Origin: Stackebrandtia nassauensis DSM 44728
GTDB taxonomy: Bacteria; Actinomycetota; Actinomycetes; Mycobacteriales; Micromonosporaceae
DNA length: 64,000 nucleotides
Reading direction: 5' to 3'
NCBI RefSeq assembly: GCF_000024545.1
Contig: NC_013947.1
Coordinates: 6,510,001 to 6,574,000, forward strand
Both the position numbers and the translations under genes were made by a program. Below are positions 9,014 to 17,188 of this stretch, one piece after another; position 1 is the stretch's first letter, and the number at the start of each line of letters is the position of its first letter. The notes under the pieces are model-generated. The model saw only the letters and a program-made list of their open reading frames with translations. It was not told where the DNA came from and searched no databases.

Positions 9014-10473
9014 CGCAGGGCCCGCTTGTCGATCTTGCCGGTGGAGTTGAGGGGGAAGGCGTCCAGTTTCCGGATCTCTTTGGGTTTCTTGTAGGACGCG
9101 AGGCGGGCGCGGCAGTGCGCGTCGAGGTCTTCGACGGTGGCGGTGCCGGTGAACGCGGCGGTGACCCGTTGGCCCCACTCGGGATCGTCCACTCCGAACA
9201 CGGCGACGTCCTCGACGCCGGGGACTTCGGCCAGGACGGTCTCGATCTCGCGCGGGTAGACGTTGTATCCACCGGTGATGATCATGTCCCCCTTGCGATC
9301 CACGAGCCACAGGCGGCCTTGGGCGTCCATGCGGCCCAGGTCGCCGGTGTGCAGCCAGCCGTCGCGTACGGCTTTGACGGTGTCACCCGCGCTCCAGTAG
9401 CCGGCCATGACGTGTGGGCCGCGTGTGACGACCTCGCCGATCTCGCCGGGTGGGAGTTCGCGGCCGTCGTCGTCGATGACGCGCAGTTCGATGAGGGTTC
9501 CGGCGCGGCCGACGGAGGAGAGCAGGTCGGGGTTGTCGGTGACGCCGAGGCGGTGGTCTTCGGCGTCGAGGACGGTGACCGGCGGGATCGCTTCGACGAG
9601 GCCGTAGTACTGCACCAGGTTGGGGGTGAGGAGTTCGTGGGCTTGGCGGATCTTCTCCGGGGGGAGTGGGGCGCCGGCGTAGGCGAGCATCTTCAGTTCG
9701 CGTAGGGCGGGATCGTCGGTGGTGGACAGTAGTCGGACGATCATGGTGGGCACCAGCGCGGTGTGGGTGACGTGGCCCGCGCGGACCAGGTCGCGGACTT
9801 CGGTCTCGTCGAAGGAGGAGCGGATGAGCTGCTTGGCCCCGGCGGCCAGGAACGGCAGCACGAACAGGCCGGAGGTGTGGGTGATGGGTCCGGCGTGCAG
9901 GTACACGTCGTCGGGGCCGGGCAGGCCGCCGAGGACGTCGATGGTCATGTTGGTCAGCGAGGCGAGCCGGTTGCTGTGGGCCCGGCGCACACCCTTGGGG
10001 TTGCCGGTGGTGCCGGAGGTGTAGTTGAGTGAGACCAGGTCGCCGGTTTCGAGGGTCGCGTTGGGGGCCTTGGCGATCAGCCGCTCGTACTCCTCGCCGA
10101 GCGACAGCGACGCGTCCAGGGCGTCGATGAGGGACTTGGCGCGGTCGCCGAACTTCGGGTCGTAGATGATGCCCCGGGCGCCGCAGTCGGCGGCGATGCG
10201 CTGCCAGTCGGTGTCGTGCAGCCGGTAGTTCAGCGCCACCCGCACCAGTCCGGCGGCCATGCACGCCAGGTCGGTCTCCACATAGGTGTTCTGGTTGGAC
10301 TGGAGGTCCAGGACGCGATCGCCGGGGCGCAGGCCCAGGCTCAGCAGGCCGTGCGCCAGTCGTTCCACCCGGTCGCCCAGTTCGGCGAAACTGAGGCTCC
10401 CGTTCTCGTCCTCAAGGGCGGTACGGGATCCGAAGCGCCTGGCACTGCGCCGGAACAGAGTGATCGCGTCCAT
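9010..10473 (-). CDS. AMP-forming acyl-CoA synthetase
   Basis: A 487-residue ANL-superfamily ligase that activates a carboxylic acid to its CoA thioester through an acyl-adenylate. Motifs are the P-loop YTSGTTGNPKG near 152-162, the acid-side YYGLVEA near 292-298, WLHTGDLG, the hinge GDMIITGGYNVYP near 415, and the C-terminal catalytic lysine context NSTGKIDKR. The length is at the short end of the family. It is co-transcribed with the upstream CoA-ligase-like gene (9-base gap) and the downstream mutase (ATGA overlap), so it probably makes the mutase substrate or handles its product. The acid is unknown. Confidence 0.93.
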   Translation of the reverse strand: MDAITLFRRSARRFGSRTALEDENGSLSFAELGDRVERLAHGLLSLGLRPGDRVLDLQSNQNTYVETDLACMAAGLVRVALNYRLHDTDWQRIAADCGARGIIYDPKFGDRAKSLIDALDASLSLGEEYERLIAKAPNATLETGDLVSLNYTSGTTGNPKGVRRAHSNRLASLTNMTIDVLGGLPGPDDVYLHAGPITHTSGLFVLPFLAAGAKQLIRSSFDETEVRDLVRAGHVTHTALVPTMIVRLLSTTDDPALRELKMLAYAGAPLPPEKIRQAHELLTPNLVQYYGLVEAIPPVTVLDAEDHRLGVTDNPDLLSSVGRAGTLIELRVIDDDGRELPPGEIGEVVTRGPHVMAGYWSAGDTVKAVRDGWLHTGDLGRMDAQGRLWLVDRKGDMIITGGYNVYPREIETVLAEVPGVEDVAVFGVDDPEWGQRVTAAFTGTATVEDLDAHCRARLASYKKPKEIRKLDAFPLNSTGKIDKRALR

Positions 10474-10482
10474 GTTGTGGCT

Positions 10483-11811
10483 TTACCTCCTGCGAAAGGT
10501 CATCCGACGCGCGCACAACGCGGCGACGGCTCGGGCCGGGGTCGGGTACACGCCGATTCCGGCGGCGGCGAGCCGGGCGGCGAACCCCGGTGCCAGCTCG
10601 CGGCTTCCGGTGCGCGACACCAGGATCGGTTTGCCGCTGCTCGACGCGGCGTCGATGACGGCCGCGGCGGCCTGCTCAGCCTGCGGTCCGGCCAGGACGC
10701 ACAGGCACACCAGCACGGCGTCGAAGCCGTCGTCGGCGGCCACGGTGGCCAGCGTTCGCGACAGCAGGCCCGGGTCGGAGGTGACGGTGGCGGTCACGTC
10801 GACGGGGTTGCCGATGGTCGCGTACGGCGGCAACGATTCCGTGAGCGTCTTGAGGGTGGCGGCGGACGGTTCGGGCAGTTTCAGCCCGCTGCCGGCGACG
10901 GCCTTGGTCGCCAGGTGTCCGGCCCCGCCGGAGGTGGTGACGATGGCCAGCCGGGGACCGGCGGGCGGCGGCGTGTCGAAGCCGGACGCGAAGTCGAGCA
11001 GTTCGTCCACGTCGTCGGCCAGTTCGATCCCGAACTGCGGCAGCACCCGGGCTTCGGAGCCGCCGGCGTTCGTGGAGCTGGCGGTGGTCGCCGACGCGTA
11101 CAGGGCCGCGATCGGCTTTCCGGTGGCGTGCAGCTGTTTCAGCCATTTCGGGTCGGGTGTGGACTCCAGGTAGGCCAGGACGCCGGTGCAGTCGGGTTCC
11201 TCGGCCAGCGCGCACATGACCTCACCGGCCGACAGGTCGGCCTCGTTGCCGGTGGTAACGACCCGTCCGGGGGCCAGGCCGCGTTCGGCGGCCAGGCTGG
11301 TGATGCCGAAGCCGAGGCCGCCGGAGTGGCTGACCAGCGCCAGGCCGCCGGGGGTGGCGGGTTCGGCTTCGAAGTACGGCGAGAACGACGCGATCAGTCC
11401 GTTGTGGAGGTTGGCGGCGCCGATGCAGTTGGGACCGAGCAGCCGGGCACCGGCCTCGGCGGCGCGGGCCACCAGCGCGTCCTGGGCGGCGACGGCCCCG
11501 GTCTCGGCGAAACCGGAGGCACCGACGATCACGGTCGTGACGCCCGCGTCCAAGCAGTCGTCGAGAGCGGCGGGGATGCGGGCGGCGCCGACCAGCAGCA
11601 GCGCGAGTTCGGCTTCGGCTCCGGCCAGGCTGGGCCGGGCTTGGAGGCCGCGCACCGTGTCGGCACCGGGGTGCACGGGGATCACGCGGCCGGTGTAGCC
11701 GTAAGCGCGCAGGTAGTCGAGGACGCGTCCCCCGGCCGATCCCTCCCGGTCGGAGGCGCCGTATACGGCTATGGAGCGCGCGTTCCACAGTGCCGAGATC
11801 GAGGAGGACAC
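10483..11811 (-). CDS. CoA-binding / succinyl-CoA-ligase-like protein (NDP-forming acyl-CoA ligase alpha part)
   Basis: A 442-residue protein with an N-terminal Rossmann CoA-binding domain (IAVYGASDREGSAGG near 13-27, GPNCIG near 128) followed by succinyl-CoA-ligase-like flavodoxin domains (VSHSGGLGFGI near 159; TTSGGAGHLA near 292). This is the layout of the alpha half of NDP-forming acetyl/acyl-CoA synthetases. The ATP-grasp beta half is absent here. It could need a partner encoded elsewhere, or act as a CoA-transfer or regulatory protein. It heads the operon with the AMP-forming synthetase and mutase. Confidence 0.8.
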   Translation of the reverse strand: MSSSISALWNARSIAVYGASDREGSAGGRVLDYLRAYGYTGRVIPVHPGADTVRGLQARPSLAGAEAELALLLVGAARIPAALDDCLDAGVTTVIVGASGFAETGAVAAQDALVARAAEAGARLLGPNCIGAANLHNGLIASFSPYFEAEPATPGGLALVSHSGGLGFGITSLAAERGLAPGRVVTTGNEADLSAGEVMCALAEEPDCTGVLAYLESTPDPKWLKQLHATGKPIAALYASATTASSTNAGGSEARVLPQFGIELADDVDELLDFASGFDTPPPAGPRLAIVTTSGGAGHLATKAVAGSGLKLPEPSAATLKTLTESLPPYATIGNPVDVTATVTSDPGLLSRTLATVAADDGFDAVLVCLCVLAGPQAEQAAAAVIDAASSSGKPILVSRTGSRELAPGFAARLAAAGIGVYPTPARAVAALCARRMTFRRR

Positions 11812-11873
11812 CCCACCAGACTCTCACGTTTCCATGACGCCCGTCAACATCTCGACATACCCTGCGCCCGGCG

Positions 11874-12287
11874 TTATTCGTCGGCCAGCGCCGCGTCCAC
11901 GGTCGCCTCCAGTTCGGCCCGCAGGAACGGACAGTCGCGGACGGGGTTGTCGCGCGGGCAGCTGAGCAGGTGTTCGAGGGCCTTCCGCGCCCGGGTGAGC
12001 CGTTCGATCTGGTCGCGCATCGTGTGGATGGACTCCTCGATCACGCCTCGGGTGTCGCCCGGTTCCGCGGCCGGGTCGGCGATCGCGGTGGCGGTCGCGG
12101 CCAGCGGCAGCAGGCCGTCGCGGTGCAGCAGCCGGATGAGCGCCAGACGACGCAGTTCCTCGCGGCCGTAGTAGCGGACGGTGCCGTGGCGTCCGGCGGG
12201 GCGCAGCAGCCCGATCTCGTCGTAGTAGCGCAGTGCGGACACCGCGATGTCGAATCGCCGGGACACCTCGCTGATGGAGTGACGCAT
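11874..12287 (-). CDS. MerR-family transcriptional regulator
   Basis: A 137-residue MerR protein. An N-terminal winged helix (ISEVSRRFDIAVSALRYYDE, residues 4-23, then GLLRP) is followed by a dimerisation coiled coil (EESIHTMRDQIERLTRARKAL). The C-terminal effector tip has Cys residues in CPRDNPVRDCPF. That tip is not the SoxR four-cysteine cluster, so the inducer is unknown. A long open frame upstream is antisense to the monooxygenase; I chose the ATG at MRHSIS. It is divergent from the monooxygenase and shares an 81-base gap containing a perfect inverted repeat, so it very likely controls both itself and that gene. Confidence 0.88.
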   Translation of the reverse strand: MRHSISEVSRRFDIAVSALRYYDEIGLLRPAGRHGTVRYYGREELRRLALIRLLHRDGLLPLAATATAIADPAAEPGDTRGVIEESIHTMRDQIERLTRARKALEHLLSCPRDNPVRDCPFLRAELEATVDAALADE

Positions 12288-12307
12288 GCCTCCATGCTCG
12301 CAACTTG

Positions 12308-12327
12308 CGCTCAAGTCAACTTGAGCG
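12308..12327. promoter_or_regulatory. MerR operator, 9-base inverted repeat
   Basis: Arms CGCTCAAGT and ACTTGAGCG are perfect and separated by CA. The core closely resembles the SoxR-type box CTCAAGTTAACTTGAG. It lies in the middle of the divergent region, and the minus strand carries TTGACT across it as a possible -35. Binding by the adjacent MerR protein is inferred from position and symmetry. Confidence 0.75.
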
Positions 12328-12367
12328 GGCAGGGTGATCAGCAAGCGATCATCGAGGAGGAAAGACC

Positions 12368-13930
12368 GTGAACCGTTGTGAGGTACTGATAGTCGGGGCC
12401 GGGCCGGTGGGACTGTCGACGGCCTTGTTCCTGGCCGATCGGGGTGTCCGGGTTCTGGTGGTGGACAAGCGGGATCCGCTCGACGGGCCGCCGCGCGCCA
12501 GCTCCAGCCTGCGCACCCTGGAGCTGTTCCGTTCGATCGGGCTGGGCGAGGAGCTGGATCGCCACGGCTGGGACGGCCCACCGCCGCTGCGGTCGGTGAT
12601 CAAGGACAGCGCGATCGGCACCGTCCGGCACCGCTCGGGTCTCCCGCCCGCCTACGCGCGGCGACTGGAGTCGTGCAGCCCGATCCGCGATCGGCACGTG
12701 ATGACCCAGGCCGAGGTGCAGCGCATCGCGCTGCGCGAACTGCGACGCCGGGGCGGTCGGGTACGGTTCGACGCCGAGGCGACCGAGATCGTCCAGGACG
12801 ACAATGGCGTGCGCGCTCTCGTTGGCGCGCAATGGATCGACGCGTCGTACCTGGTGGCGGCCGACGGCGCGGGCAGCCGGGTCCGCGAGCAGCTGGGGAT
12901 CGACATGCCCGATCGCGAGGTCGCCTACCGCTTGAACACGGCGTTCTTCCATGCCGACCTGGGCGAACTGCTGCCGGAATCGACGACGTCGCTGTGCTTC
13001 ATCCGCAACGAGCACGTCTACTGCACGCTGTTCGCCAAGGGCGCGCACGGTGAACGCTGGTCATCCCACATCATCGACTACCCCGGCAAACCCGCCGAGC
13101 TGACGACGTTGTCGCAGCAGGAGACCGTCCGGCTGTTGCACGCCGCGATCGGCGACGACTCGGTGCCGATTGACCTCATCGCGTGCAACGCCTGGGAGGC
13201 GGCCATCGGCATCGCGGCCTCGTTCCGACGTGGCCGGGTGTTCCTGGTCGGGGACGCCGCCCACGTCCAGAGTTCCGCCGGTGGGCTGGGCATGAACACC
13301 GGTATCCAGGACGGCCACAACCTCGCCTGGAAACTTACCGAAGTACTACATGGACAGTCGGAGGCGACCCTGCTGGACAGCTACGAACCCGAACGCCGCA
13401 CCGCCGCCCGCGCGTCGCTGGCCCTGTCGCACGCACTGCACCGCGGCTACCGGGAACAGCAGGACCCCGACCAGCTCTACACCCGGATCGCGTCCGACTA
13501 CCTGCGCGGCATGCTGTGCTACCGCTATGAATCTGGCGCCGTGATCAGCGACGAGGCCACCGAACCGGACGTCCTCGACGATCGGGCCGTGCCCGGCTGT
13601 CGCGTGCCCCATCGCTGGCTCGGCACCGGCGACCAGCGGACATCCACACTGGATCTTGTCGGGTCGCGCTGGACGCTGCTCGTCGGCCCGGACGGCGAGG
13701 GCTGGTTCCCGGCCGACACCGACGGAAACCCGCGCATACGGCAGCTCACCACCGCCATGCTCGACGGCGACCCGAGCGCCTTCACCGACCTGACGGGAAC
13801 CGGCACCGACGGCGCGCTCCTGGTGCGCCCCGACGGGTTCGTCGCCTGGCGATCGCCCGACCTCCCATCCGACCCGAACCGCACCGTCCAACAGGTCATG
13901 CGCGTTCTCACCGGCGCGACGGCGACGTGA
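12368..13930 (+). CDS. FAD-dependent aromatic-ring monooxygenase (PheA/TfdB family)
   Basis: A 520-residue flavoprotein hydroxylase using NAD(P)H and O2. The FAD/ADP motif VLIVGAGPVGLSTALFLADR lies at about residues 4-23. The FAD ribityl motif GRVFLVGDAAHVQSSAGG is near residue 294, followed by GMNTGIQDGHNLAWKL. The C-terminal thioredoxin-like domain ends in a LLVRPDGFVAWR strand typical of phenol- and polyketide-hydroxylases. GTG start with a strong AGGAGGAAA site. It is divergent from, and probably induced through, the MerR regulator. The substrate may be a phenol, an aromatic polyketide or rifampicin-like; this cannot be resolved here. Confidence 0.9.
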   Translation: MNRCEVLIVGAGPVGLSTALFLADRGVRVLVVDKRDPLDGPPRASSSLRTLELFRSIGLGEELDRHGWDGPPPLRSVIKDSAIGTVRHRSGLPPAYARRLESCSPIRDRHVMTQAEVQRIALRELRRRGGRVRFDAEATEIVQDDNGVRALVGAQWIDASYLVAADGAGSRVREQLGIDMPDREVAYRLNTAFFHADLGELLPESTTSLCFIRNEHVYCTLFAKGAHGERWSSHIIDYPGKPAELTTLSQQETVRLLHAAIGDDSVPIDLIACNAWEAAIGIAASFRRGRVFLVGDAAHVQSSAGGLGMNTGIQDGHNLAWKLTEVLHGQSEATLLDSYEPERRTAARASLALSHALHRGYREQQDPDQLYTRIASDYLRGMLCYRYESGAVISDEATEPDVLDDRAVPGCRVPHRWLGTGDQRTSTLDLVGSRWTLLVGPDGEGWFPADTDGNPRIRQLTTAMLDGDPSAFTDLTGTGTDGALLVRPDGFVAWRSPDLPSDPNRTVQQVMRVLTGATAT

Positions 13931-13933
13931 TAT

Positions 13934-13952
13934 TAGTTGACTAAGTCAACTA
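13934..13952. promoter_or_regulatory. 19-base perfect palindrome upstream of the enolase-superfamily gene
   Basis: TAGTTGACT-A-AGTCAACTA is a perfect palindrome between the monooxygenase stop and the GGAGG site of the next gene. It has the look of a MarR- or MerR-type operator and shares the word AAGTCAACT with the MerR operator 1.6 kb upstream. No dedicated regulator gene is adjacent. Confidence 0.65.
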
Positions 13953-13968
13953 GTTTAGGAGGGCCGCG

Positions 13969-15084
13969 ATGAGAATCGAGGGCCTGGAACTGCACCGGGT
14001 CACCCTGGAACTGATCACCCCGTTCGACTCCGCCTACGGCCGCGAGACCCATCGCGAACTCGTGTTGCTGCGGCTCGTCACCTCCGAGGGCGAGGGTTGG
14101 GGCGAGTGCGTCGCCGACACCACGCCCTGGTTCAGCAGCGAATACCACGACGGCGCGATCGACATGATCGCCAACCACTTCCTGCCCGCGCTGTGTGCCG
14201 CCCCGCTGCCGAGCGCGCACGCCGTCGCGCCCCGGCTGGCCCGGTTCAAGGGCAACTACATGGCCAAGGCCGCCATCGAGATGGCCGTGCTGGACACGGA
14301 GCTGCGGGCCCTGGGCATGCCGCTGGGCCGATACCTCGGGGCAGTCCACGAGACGGTGCCCGCCGGAGTCTCGGTCGGCATGGCCGACACAGTGGACGAA
14401 CTCGTGGACGACGTGGCCGGATACCTGGAGCAGGGCTACCACCGCATCAAGCTCAAGATCAAACCCGGCTGGGACGTGGCCCCGGTGCGGGCGGCGCGGG
14501 AGCGCTTCGGCGACGAGCTGGAGTTGCAGGTCGACGGCAACACCTCCTACCGGCTGTCCGACGCCGAGCACCTGGCCAGACTGGACGATTTCGGGCTCCG
14601 GCTGATCGAGCAGCCGCTGCCCGACGAGGACCTGCTGGGGCACGCGCGACTGGCGAAACGGCTGCGCACCCCGATCTGCCTCGACGAGTCCATCGTGTCC
14701 GCGAAGTCGGCGGCCGACGCCATCACGCTGGGCGCCGCGTCCATAGTGAACATCAAGCCGGGTCGGGTCGGCGGGTACCTGGAAGCCCGCCGGGTGCACG
14801 ACATGTGCGCCGCCCACGGTGTTCCGGTGTGGTGCGGCGGCATGCTGGAGACCGGCATCGGCCAGTCCGCGAACATCGCGCTGGCGGCGCTGCCGAACTT
14901 CACCCTCCCCGGCGACACCTCCGCCTCCGACCGGTACTTCACCCGCGACCTCGTCGACGTGCGGCTGGAGCCGGGCGGCATGGTACGGGTGCCGACCGGC
15001 CCGGGCATTGGCGTCATCCCCGACCCGGACGCCCTGACCGACCTGACCACCTGGCGAAAGTGGATCGACGCGCCGTCACGCTGA
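13969..15084 (+). CDS. Enolase-superfamily enzyme, o-succinylbenzoate synthase / N-acylamino-acid racemase type
   Basis: A 371-residue enzyme with an N-terminal capping domain (residues 1-125) and a TIM barrel. The acid/base KxK pair is in RIKLKIKPG near 161-169. Metal ligands are Asp in QVDGN (about 191), Glu in IEQPL (about 216) and Asp in LDESI (about 241); the second catalytic Lys is in VNIKPG near 265. These mark the OSBS/NSAR subgroup. In actinobacteria such proteins serve menaquinone synthesis or racemise N-acyl amino acids. No other men genes are here, and the private operator and monooxygenase neighbour favour a side-pathway role. Confidence 0.88.
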   Translation: MRIEGLELHRVTLELITPFDSAYGRETHRELVLLRLVTSEGEGWGECVADTTPWFSSEYHDGAIDMIANHFLPALCAAPLPSAHAVAPRLARFKGNYMAKAAIEMAVLDTELRALGMPLGRYLGAVHETVPAGVSVGMADTVDELVDDVAGYLEQGYHRIKLKIKPGWDVAPVRAARERFGDELELQVDGNTSYRLSDAEHLARLDDFGLRLIEQPLPDEDLLGHARLAKRLRTPICLDESIVSAKSAADAITLGAASIVNIKPGRVGGYLEARRVHDMCAAHGVPVWCGGMLETGIGQSANIALAALPNFTLPGDTSASDRYFTRDLVDVRLEPGGMVRVPTGPGIGVIPDPDALTDLTTWRKWIDAPSR

Positions 15085-15093
15085 CGGCCCGCC

Positions 15094-16302
15094 TCAGCGA
15101 AGGTGGACGGTCAGGTCGGTCAGGCCGTTGAGCAGCAGACCCGGGTGGCGGCTGGGCTCGGTGTCGGGATCGGCCAGCCGGATGTCCCCGAACCGGTCCA
15201 GCAGCGTACGGATCGCGATCCGGCCCTCCAGCCGGGCCAGCGGCGCGCCCAGGCAGTGGTGGATGCCGTGCCCGAACGTCAGGTGCGGCGTGGGCGGCCG
15301 GGACACGTCGAAGGTGTCGGGGTTCGGGAACCGGCCAGGATCACGGTTCGCGGCCAGCAGGGCGGTCACGATGACCTCGCCGGCCGGGATCGTGACGTCG
15401 CCGACGCGCACCGGAGCGGCGGTGAACGAGGGGATGCCGATCTGCACCGGACCGTCGAACCGCAGCGACTCCTCGATCGCGGCCGGGATCCTTTCGGGGT
15501 CGGCGCGCAGCGCCGTCAGCTGCCCGGGGTGGCTGAGCAGGGCGTACATGGTGTTGGCGATCAGGTTGACGGTCGTCTCGTGCCCGGCGACGAGCAACAG
15601 CGCCACCGTGGAGGTGAGTTCGTCGTCCGACAGCCGGTCGCCGCCGTCGCGCACGTTGACCAGATCGGTCAACAGGTCGTCGGCGGGGTTGGCGCGCTTG
15701 TCGTCGATGAGTCTGCGGACGTAGTCGATCAGCGACGTCGTGGCGTCCAGATAGACCTCGGGGGTGTGGATCGGGCCGTAGACAACGATCGAGGACCAGC
15801 GCCGGAAGTCGTCGCGGTCCGGCACCGGCACACCGATGAGCTCCGCGATGACGGTGATCGGCAGCGGGTAGCCGAACCCGCTGATCACATCGACGGCCGA
15901 ACCGTCCGCCGACTGGGTCGCCAGGTCGTCGGCGAGGGATTCGGCGATCTGGGTGATGCGCGGTTCCAGCGTCTCGATGCGGCGTCGGGTGAAGGCCGCC
16001 GACACCAGCCGACGCAGCCGGGTGTGGTGGGGCGGGTTCGCCGACAGCATGTGCGAGTTCATCGCCGCCGACACCGCTTCCGGGACGTGGTCGCGGTGCG
16101 GCACCTGGTCGGCCGTCTTGACGACGTCGGGGTTGGACATGACTTCCCGGATCTCCGCGTACCCGGTGACGTGCCAGACCGTCACGCCGGTGAACAGCGT
16201 GATCCGTTGCACGGGACCGGTTTTGGCGAGTTCCGCGAAGGCCGCGTGCCGGGCCGAACCCGTGGTTTCGGTGTAGGGGGAGGGTTTCGAGTCCACGCTC
16301 AT
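15094..16302 (-). CDS. Cytochrome P450
   Basis: A 402-residue soluble bacterial P450. The I-helix oxygen-binding motif is LLLVAGHETTVNL near 233-245, the K-helix ExxR is ESLRF near 283, and the haem loop FGHGIHHCLGAPLARLE near 344-360 carries the cysteine ligand. Redox partners are not encoded nearby. The frame is open far upstream into antisense of the HAD gene; I chose the ATG at MSVDSKPSP. On the minus strand TATGGT ends 6 bases before this ATG, with no Shine-Dalgarno sequence, so the mRNA is probably leaderless. A palindrome lies just upstream. Substrate unknown; an endogenous metabolite is plausible. Confidence 0.93.
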   Translation of the reverse strand: MSVDSKPSPYTETTGSARHAAFAELAKTGPVQRITLFTGVTVWHVTGYAEIREVMSNPDVVKTADQVPHRDHVPEAVSAAMNSHMLSANPPHHTRLRRLVSAAFTRRRIETLEPRITQIAESLADDLATQSADGSAVDVISGFGYPLPITVIAELIGVPVPDRDDFRRWSSIVVYGPIHTPEVYLDATTSLIDYVRRLIDDKRANPADDLLTDLVNVRDGGDRLSDDELTSTVALLLVAGHETTVNLIANTMYALLSHPGQLTALRADPERIPAAIEESLRFDGPVQIGIPSFTAAPVRVGDVTIPAGEVIVTALLAANRDPGRFPNPDTFDVSRPPTPHLTFGHGIHHCLGAPLARLEGRIAIRTLLDRFGDIRLADPDTEPSRHPGLLLNGLTDLTVHLR

Positions 16303-16318
16303 GTCGCAACCATACACA

Positions 16319-16339
16319 ACTTCTACAAGCTGTAGAGGT
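16319..16339. promoter_or_regulatory. Palindromic operator candidate upstream of the P450 gene
   Basis: Arms AC-T-TCTACA and TGTAGA-G-GT around AGC form a near-perfect 21-base inverted repeat with one mismatched pair. It sits directly upstream of the presumed -10 (16309-16314) of the P450 gene, the position expected for a TetR- or GntR-type repressor. No such regulator is adjacent. Confidence 0.5.
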
Positions 16340-16372
16340 TCTCCGGCTTCGGCGAGGGCAGTGCCACCGCCG

Positions 16373-17188
16373 TCACAGCCCGAACAGTTTCTCCAGGTAG
16401 ACCGCGACACCGTCGTCGTCGTTGGACGCGGTGAGCTCGTCGGCCGCCGCCTTGACGTGGTCGTGCGCGTTGGCCACCGCGATGCTGCGGCCCGCCCAGG
16501 CGAACATGGACAGGTCGTTCTCGGCGTCACCGAAGGCGATGGTGTCCGAGGCCGCGATGCCGAGGCGTTTGGCCACAAGGGAAAGACCGTAGTCCTTGTT
16601 GATGCCCGGCGGACAGATCTCGACGTTGCCGACGCCCGCGTCGGTCAGCGAGGCCAGCTCGGCGGGCACCAGTTCGCGGGCGGTGCGCAACAGCCGCGGC
16701 GCCTCGACGGTGTCGCTGCGGATGAACGCCTTGACGACGTGTCCGCTCAGCGCGTCGGCGCGGGACATCTCGCGCATCGGTACCGGCCACGGCCAGTCCT
16801 CGATCAGGTCCCCGACCAGCGTGGACTCGTGGGTGGGGTCGTTCTCGACGACGACCTTGACCGGCCCCACCTCGCGTTCGACGATGGCCACGGCCCTGGC
16901 GACGTCGGCGCCGGGGATGTAGGTCTCGTGCAGTGCCTCGACGTCGTCGACGCCGCTGACCTGGTAGACGAAGCCGCCCTGCGCCAGGACCAGAAAGTCG
17001 GCGCTGGGCAGGTCGCGGTGGCACAGCTGCCGTAGCCGGGGACCGCGACCGGTGATGCCGACGATGGTGACGCCCAACGAGGACAGTTCCTTGAGGACCT
17101 TGTTGGTGCGTCCCGAGACCGTCCAGTCGCTGCGCACCAGGGTGCCGTCGAAGTCGGTGGCGATCAGGCGTGGCTTCACCCGAACCAC
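16373..17188 (-). CDS. HAD-IIB (Cof-type) sugar-phosphate-phosphatase-like hydrolase
   Basis: A 271-residue HAD enzyme of the Cof subfamily. Motif I is DFDGT near residues 12-16, motif II is GITGRG near 44-49, a C2 cap occupies the middle third, and the motif III/IV region is NKDYGL ... FGDAENDLSMF near 220-230. The family dephosphorylates phosphosugars, flavin or pyridoxal phosphates. It is adjacent to, and overlaps by 13 bases, a second Cof-type gene of identical length, so they probably arose by tandem duplication and share one mRNA. Substrate unknown. Confidence 0.85.
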   Translation of the reverse strand: MVRVKPRLIATDFDGTLVRSDWTVSGRTNKVLKELSSLGVTIVGITGRGPRLRQLCHRDLPSADFLVLAQGGFVYQVSGVDDVEALHETYIPGADVARAVAIVEREVGPVKVVVENDPTHESTLVGDLIEDWPWPVPMREMSRADALSGHVVKAFIRSDTVEAPRLLRTARELVPAELASLTDAGVGNVEICPPGINKDYGLSLVAKRLGIAASDTIAFGDAENDLSMFAWAGRSIAVANAHDHVKAAADELTASNDDDGVAVYLEKLFGL

